From: Verrucomicrobiota bacterium
Lineage (GTDB): Bacteria; Verrucomicrobiota; Verrucomicrobiae; Chthoniobacterales; UBA10450
DNA length: 9,885 nt
Direction: 5' to 3'
Assembly: GCA_003219495.1 (NCBI GenBank)
Contig: QHOZ01000027.1
Location: 14,393 to 24,277 of the forward strand
Both the position numbers and the translations under genes were made by a program. A model generated the notes under the pieces. It saw nothing but the letters and a program-made list of their open reading frames with translations. It did no database searches and had not been told where the DNA came from. Below, one piece after another: positions 7,158-9,885 of this stretch (the first letter of the stretch is position 1; the number at the start of each line of letters is the position of its first letter).

Positions 7158-7798
7158 GATTTCTCGTCACGGCCGGCCCGACACGCGAGCCGATCGATCC
7201 CGTTCGTTTCATTAGCAATCGCTCTTCCGGGAAAATGGGCTATGCCATCGCCGAGGCGGCGATCAAAGCCGGTCATGACGCAGTGCTGATTTCCGGCCCG
7301 GTCGAGATCGATCCTCCGCCAAGCGCGAAAGTGATTCCGGTTTCAACGAGCGCGGAAATGTTCGATGCGGTCCACCAGCAGGTGACGAAGTGCGATGTGC
7401 TCGTCATGTGCGCCGCGGTTGCCGACTACAAACCGGTCGCGGTCTTCACCGAGAAACTCAAGAAGCGCGACGCCAAGCTCTCTCTCGAATTGATTCCGAC
7501 GCGCGATATTCTCAGCTCGCTTCCGAAAATCCGGAAATATCTCGTGGTCGGTTTCGCTGCGGAAACCGAAAGCATCGCGACCAATGCGCAAAAGAAACTT
7601 CTGAAAAAAAACTGCGACATGATTGTGGCAAACGACGCGCGAATTGGAATGGAGACCGACGAAAACGAAGTCGAAATTTTTTTTCGAAACGGCAAAACGA
7701 AGAGAATTTCGCGCGCCGCGAAGAAAATTATCGCGCGCGAGCTCGTAAAGATTTTTGCAGATGCGCGCGAAAAAGGTTTGACAAAGAAAACGCAGTGA
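7154..7798 (+). CDS. coaB: Phosphopantothenate-cysteine ligase (stand-alone CoaB)
   Basis: Joins 4'-phosphopantothenate and cysteine using a nucleotide triphosphate (EC 6.3.2.5, CTP in most bacteria), the step just before CoaC. The 214-aa protein begins [20 protein letters not shown] directly after the GTG start. [15 protein letters not shown] follows at 22-36, then [35 protein letters not shown] and MIVANDA, all hallmark segments of the CoaB half of CoaBC. The frame is open further upstream but only inside coaC in another frame. The GTG shares four bases with the coaC stop, pointing to coupled translation and keeping the order of the usual fusion. Two 8-nt homopolymer runs, A8 at 7604-7611 and T8 at 7677-7684, lie in the second half. 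The C-terminal end is rich in Lys and Arg. Confidence 0.94.
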   Translation: MRFLVTAGPTREPIDPVRFISNRSSGKMGYAIAEAAIKAGHDAVLISGPVEIDPPPSAKVIPVSTSAEMFDAVHQQVTKCDVLVMCAAVADYKPVAVFTEKLKKRDAKLSLELIPTRDILSSLPKIRKYLVVGFAAETESIATNAQKKLLKKNCDMIVANDARIGMETDENEVEIFFRNGKTKRISRAAKKIIARELVKIFADAREKGLTKKTQ

Positions 7799-7887
7799 TG
7801 AATTCGTTGCCTCTAGTGAAGTACATTCACCTCTTCACGAACTTCCGCGAAAGCGGATTGAAAGGGGGGAATCGAGTCGATGGCTAA
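7798..7887 (+). CDS. Possible small ORF, 29 aa
   Basis: An ATG at 7798 overlaps the last base of the coaB TGA (TGATG), an arrangement typical of translation re-initiation, and is followed by 28 sense codons to TAA 7885-7887. The peptide starts [16 protein letters not shown] and ends with a Gly/Arg/Asp-rich stretch. I recognise no family, and there is no signal peptide or membrane segment of adequate length. Its end overlaps the start of the next small ORF by 8 nt. It could be a real coupled microprotein, a short translated leader that brings ribosomes to the 19-aa ORF, or chance. Confidence 0.3.
   Translation: MNSLPLVKYIHLFTNFRESGLKGGNRVDG
7861..7870 (+). promoter_or_regulatory. Purine-rich ribosome binding site for the 19-aa ORF
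   Basis: AAAGGGGGGA ends 9 nt before the ATG at 7880. AGGGGG can pair with the 16S anti-Shine-Dalgarno UCCUCC with one G-U wobble. In a region where most genes lack a Shine-Dalgarno, this argues that the short basic ORF is translated. Confidence 0.45.
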
Positions 7888-7939
7888 GAAAAGAAAGAAA
7901 GCAGCAAAGAAAAAATCAGCGAAGAGAAAAAGGCACTAA
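7880..7939 (+). CDS. Very small Lys/Arg-rich protein, 19 aa
   Basis: The ORF encodes MAKKRKKAAKKKSAKRKRH and ends at TAA 7937-7939. Twelve of 19 residues are Lys or Arg, with one His and no acidic residue. A purine-rich ribosome site precedes the ATG at a suitable distance, and a hairpin and strong terminator follow, so it would be the last gene of the mutY-coaB transcript. The composition resembles the basic tails of histone-like and ribosomal proteins, so nucleic-acid binding is plausible but unproved. I recognise no specific family. An A-rich, low-complexity non-coding stretch remains possible; the clean start, ribosome site and stop favour a gene. Confidence 0.5.
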   Translation: MAKKRKKAAKKKSAKRKRH

Positions 7940-7960
7940 CGGGCTCACGCTGATTGAACC

Positions 7961-7985
7961 GACTCCGAAATTTCGTTTCGGAGTC
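7961..7985 (+). other. Perfect 10-bp hairpin without U-tract
   Basis: GACTCCGAAA (7961-7970) pairs without mismatch with TTTCGGAGTC (7976-7985) around a TTTCG loop. ACACCCC follows instead of a U-run, so it is not a classical terminator alone. It stands 17 nt before the strong terminator and could stabilise the mRNA 3' end, aid termination or be a processing site. Confidence 0.55.
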
Positions 7986-8002
7986 ACACCCCAAACTTCA
8001 AC

Positions 8003-8039
8003 CCGGGAGGAGAATTTATTTTCCTCCCGGTTTCTTTTT
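8003..8039 (+). terminator. Strong intrinsic terminator
   Basis: CCGGGAGGAGAA (8003-8014) pairs with TTATTTTCCTCCCGG's 3' part (8019-8030): nine Watson-Crick pairs, one G-U and two A-U, closed by a TTTA tetraloop. TTTCTTTTT follows immediately (8031-8039). This is a textbook rho-independent terminator and ends the transcript coming from coaB and the small ORFs. Confidence 0.9.
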
Positions 8040-8042
8040 GCC

Positions 8043-8112
8043 GTTGAGGAGTTGAGAGGTTGAGCGGTTGAGATGAGCGGCTATCCTGCACTCGACTCAA
8101 CACCTCAACTCC
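8043..8112. repeat. GTTGAG 8-mer tandem array with inverted copies
   Basis: GTTGAG starts at 8043, 8051, 8059 and 8067, exactly 8 nt apart, with two variable bases after each unit. On the other strand two CTCAAC copies occur at 8096-8101 and 8104-8109, again 8 nt apart. The 17 nt at 8048-8064 match the reverse complement of 8096-8112 at 15 positions, so the region can fold into a long stem with a loop of about 31 nt. It fills the gap between the terminator and suhB. It resembles simple intergenic repeats I associate with soil Verrucomicrobia and relatives, but no second locus is visible here. Confidence 0.7.
8060..8087 (+). promoter_or_regulatory. Weak candidate sigma-70 promoter for suhB-ispF-cysS
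   Basis: TTGAGC (8060-8065) and TATCCT (8082-8087) are 16 nt apart; each matches its consensus at four of six positions. The site lies after the terminator, where a promoter for the next operon is expected, and its -35 would be one unit of the GTTGAG array. The match is weak and could be chance. Confidence 0.2.
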
Positions 8113-8114
8113 GG

Positions 8115-8861
8115 ATGAAGCATTATCTCGACGCCGCCGAGAACGCCGCTCACAAGGCCGGGGCGTTGCTTCGCAAAAATTTTCATGGGCGCAAAGAGGT
8201 CAACGCCTTTGCCGCGCATGACATCAAGCTCGCGATTGACGTGCAGACGCAGGAGCTCATCACGGGCGAGCTGCTCAAGGAATTTCCCGAGCACGCGCTT
8301 TACGGCGAAGAGGGAATCGTCGGCGATCAATCGAGCGATCATCAGTGGGTTGTCGATCCTCTCGACGGCACGGTGAATTATTTCTACCAAATCCCGCACT
8401 TCTGCGTTTCGATCGCGCTCCGGTTCAAAGGCGAAATTATCGTCGGCGTGATTTACGATCCGATGCGCGAGGAAATGTGGAGCGTGCAAAAAGGAGAGAA
8501 GCCGCGGTTGAACGGCGAGCATTTTCGCGTGAGCGAGCGGACGGAATTGTCCGAAGCGATCGTGTCGGTCGGCCTCGCCAAGACTGACGACACGATCGAT
8601 ACGAATTTGCCGCTGCTTCAAGCGATGGTGCATAAGGTGCGCAAATGCCGCGTGCTCGGCAGCGCTGCGCTCGACATGGCTTACGTCGCGTGCGGGCGGT
8701 TCGACGCGTACATCGAACGCGGCATCAGTTTGTGGGACATCGCTGCGGGATGGATTTTAATTGAAACCGCCGGCGGCAGCGTCGATTTGCGTCCGCGGAC
8801 AGACATGAAAGATAAATACAGCATCGTGGCCTGGAACGGCGCGATGGATTTAAAATTGTGA
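8115..8861 (+). CDS. suhB: Inositol monophosphatase family protein (SuhB-like)
   Basis: Mg-dependent sugar-phosphate phosphatase of the inositol monophosphatase family (EC 3.1.3.25 in the type enzyme). The real substrate could be inositol-1-phosphate, glycerol-2-phosphate, histidinol phosphate or another compound. From ATG 8115 it has 248 aa. Metal-binding residues are visible: Glu65/Glu66 in YGEEG, Asp81 and Asp84 in WVVDPLDGTVNYFYQIPHF, and Asp208 in WDIAAGWILIETAGG. The segment HDIKLAIDVQTQ stands where DxVTxxD is usual, so this part is atypical. An upstream in-frame ATG at 8073 would add 14 residues encoded by the GTTGAG/CTCAAC repeat region and is less likely. No Shine-Dalgarno precedes 8115. 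Its TGA overlaps the ispF GTG by 4 nt. The suhB symbol is by family likeness only. Confidence 0.88.
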   Translation: MKHYLDAAENAAHKAGALLRKNFHGRKEVNAFAAHDIKLAIDVQTQELITGELLKEFPEHALYGEEGIVGDQSSDHQWVVDPLDGTVNYFYQIPHFCVSIALRFKGEIIVGVIYDPMREEMWSVQKGEKPRLNGEHFRVSERTELSEAIVSVGLAKTDDTIDTNLPLLQAMVHKVRKCRVLGSAALDMAYVACGRFDAYIERGISLWDIAAGWILIETAGGSVDLRPRTDMKDKYSIVAWNGAMDLKL

Positions 8862-9340
8862 GCACGACCCGCAGCGGAATCGGTTACGACATTCATCGCC
8901 TCGGCCAAAATCGAAAGCTGATCCTCGGCGGCGTGGAGATCCCCTACTTGCTCGGACTGGAAGGACACTCCGATGCCGATGTTCTTTCGCACGCGATCGC
9001 GGACGCGTTGCTCGGCGCGGTCGGCGCGGGCGATATCGGCCAACATTTTCCCGACACCGATCAATCGATTCGCGGAATCAGCAGCATGGATATTTTGAAA
9101 CGCGTGGCCGAGGTGCTCGCGGAAAGGAAAGCGCGAATCGTGAACGTAGACGCGACGGTGATCGCCGAAGCGCCGAAGATTGCGCCACAGATTCCGGCGA
9201 TGCGGAAGAAAATCGCCGAAGCGCTTAAAGTTTCCGATTCGCAGATCAGCATCAAAGCGACGACGAACGAGCGACTCGGACCGATTGGCCGCGGCGAAGG
9301 AATGTCGGCGATGGCGATTGCGAGCGTCGAGCAGGATTAA
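8858..9340 (+). CDS. ispF: 2-C-methyl-D-erythritol 2,4-cyclodiphosphate synthase
   Basis: Cyclises CDP-ME 2-phosphate to MEcPP with loss of CMP (EC 4.6.1.12), in the non-mevalonate isoprenoid pathway; the enzyme is a trimer with Zn at each site. The 160-aa length is standard. Zn ligands Asp11 and His13 lie in GIGYDIHRL, and the third, His45, in GHSDADVLSHAIADALLGA. GDIGQHFPDTD follows at 58-68. The C-terminal signature SIKATTNERLGPIGRGEGMS ends with the usual Arg-Gly-Glu-Gly block. The GTG start shares GTGA with the suhB stop, so translation is probably coupled. The cysS ATG follows its TAA directly. No ispD is beside it, though ispF next to cysS recalls the ispD-ispF-cysS neighbourhood seen in other bacteria. 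Confidence 0.97.
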   Translation: MSTTRSGIGYDIHRLGQNRKLILGGVEIPYLLGLEGHSDADVLSHAIADALLGAVGAGDIGQHFPDTDQSIRGISSMDILKRVAEVLAERKARIVNVDATVIAEAPKIAPQIPAMRKKIAEALKVSDSQISIKATTNERLGPIGRGEGMSAMAIASVEQD

Positions 9341-9885
9341 ATGGCGCTGCGCTTCTTTAACACCTACTCGCGCGAGATCGAGGAACTCAAGCCGCGCGAG
9401 AATCGCAAGATCGACATCTATACCTGCGGGCCGACCGTTTACAGCCGCGCGCATATCGGAAATTTTCGCGCCTACATTTTCGAGGACCTGCTTCAGCGTC
9501 ATCTCGAAGCCCGCGGATTCAAAGTTCATCGGGTGATGAATCTCACGGACGTGGACGACAAAACGATCCGCGGCGCGCGCGACGCGAAACAGCCGCTGCA
9601 AAAGTTCACGCAGCAATTCAAGGACGCGTTCTTCGAAGATGCGGACAAATTACGGATCAAACGCGCCAACGATTGTCCTGCCGCGACCGAGCAGCGTTAC
9701 GTCGACAAAATGATCGCGATGATCGAGGCGTTGATTTCAAAAGGCCTCGCGTATCAAGCCGATGACAAATCGGTTTACTATCGAATCAACAAATTCCCAA
9801 ACTACGGCAAGCTCGCACACATCAACCTCGACGAATTGCAATCGACCGGGCGGGTGAAGAACGACGAATACGACAAGGAACACAT
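9341..9885 (+). CDS. cysS: Cysteinyl-tRNA synthetase, N-terminal part (runs off window)
   Basis: Class I aminoacyl-tRNA synthetase that charges tRNA-Cys (EC 6.1.1.16). The first 181 codons are visible and open to the window end, from ATG 9341 directly after the ispF stop; AGGA in the last ispF codons is a plausible ribosome site. MALRFFNTYSREIEEL matches the family N-terminus. YTCGPTVY holds the first Zn-binding Cys at position 29, AHIGNFR is the HIGH-type ATP motif, and VMNLTDVDDKTI follows, all in the expected order. About 270-300 residues, including the KMSKS loop and the anticodon-binding region, are beyond the window. It completes the suhB-ispF-cysS operon. Confidence 0.96.
   Translation, partial: MALRFFNTYSREIEELKPRENRKIDIYTCGPTVYSRAHIGNFRAYIFEDLLQRHLEARGFKVHRVMNLTDVDDKTIRGARDAKQPLQKFTQQFKDAFFEDADKLRIKRANDCPAATEQRYVDKMIAMIEALISKGLAYQADDKSVYYRINKFPNYGKLAHINLDELQSTGRVKNDEYDKEH

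Noticed and set aside
7150..7160. coaBC interpreted as a frameshifted pseudogene
   Set aside because: Both halves are complete, and the GTGA junction is a typical coupled start; a frameshift would not usually create such a clean stop/start at the domain border.
8043..8112. CRISPR-like array
   Set aside because: The repeat unit is only 6-8 nt with 2-nt variable parts; there are no spacers of CRISPR size and no cas genes.
8681..9616. 311-codon open frame on the minus strand opposite suhB, ispF and cysS
   Set aside because: It lies antisense to three clearly identified genes, its His/Arg-rich translation shows no family likeness, and GC-rich codon use on the true strand easily leaves the opposite frame open.

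Overview
This window is about 9.9 kb of GC-rich bacterial chromosome, dense with housekeeping genes. It carries no mobile-element genes, CRISPR, rRNA or tRNA that I could find. The gene set (RNase HIII, a DUF4388 protein with a pseudo-receiver, split coaC/coaB, HU with a basic tail), frequent GTG/TTG starts and mostly absent Shine-Dalgarno sequences suggest the PVC superphylum. A soil-type Verrucomicrobiota (Chthoniobacterales-like) is my best guess. That placement is inference; no rRNA is present to settle it.

Left part (1-2791). The tail of a response regulator on the + strand meets a leftward run of four genes: rnhC (RNase HIII), a pseudo-receiver/DUF4388 protein, an unrecognised helical 144-aa protein, and an HU-family DNA-binding protein. 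A symmetric hairpin at 84-114 lies between the converging ends.

Middle (2792-8039). A 57-bp interspersed repeat fills the divergent rnhC/mutY gap and supplies the mutY ATG. Then come mutY, trpB, yicC, gmk, coaC and coaB, closely spaced, with ATGA or GTGA overlaps at trpB/yicC and coaC/coaB and an 8-nt overlap at yicC/gmk. The yicC-gmk-coaBC order is a familiar bacterial cluster, but rpoZ, often found between gmk and coaBC, is absent and coaBC is two genes. After coaB come two very small ORFs, including a 19-aa peptide with 12 Lys/Arg, then a perfect hairpin and a strong intrinsic terminator.

Right part (8040-9885). A cluster of GTTGAG 8-mers with inverted copies precedes suhB (inositol monophosphatase family), ispF (isoprenoid MEP pathway) and the first 181 codons of cysS, packed as one operon.

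The functions are mixed: DNA repair and RNA/DNA hybrid removal (mutY, rnhC), nucleoid structure (HU), tryptophan synthesis (trpB), RNA turnover (yicC), GMP to GDP (gmk), coenzyme A synthesis (coaC, coaB), isoprenoids (ispF) and Cys-tRNA charging (cysS). I see no multi-gene system here that looks undescribed. The items most worth a second look are the Asp-to-Glu change at the MutY catalytic position, the two intergenic repeats abutting gene starts, and the 19-aa basic micro-ORF.
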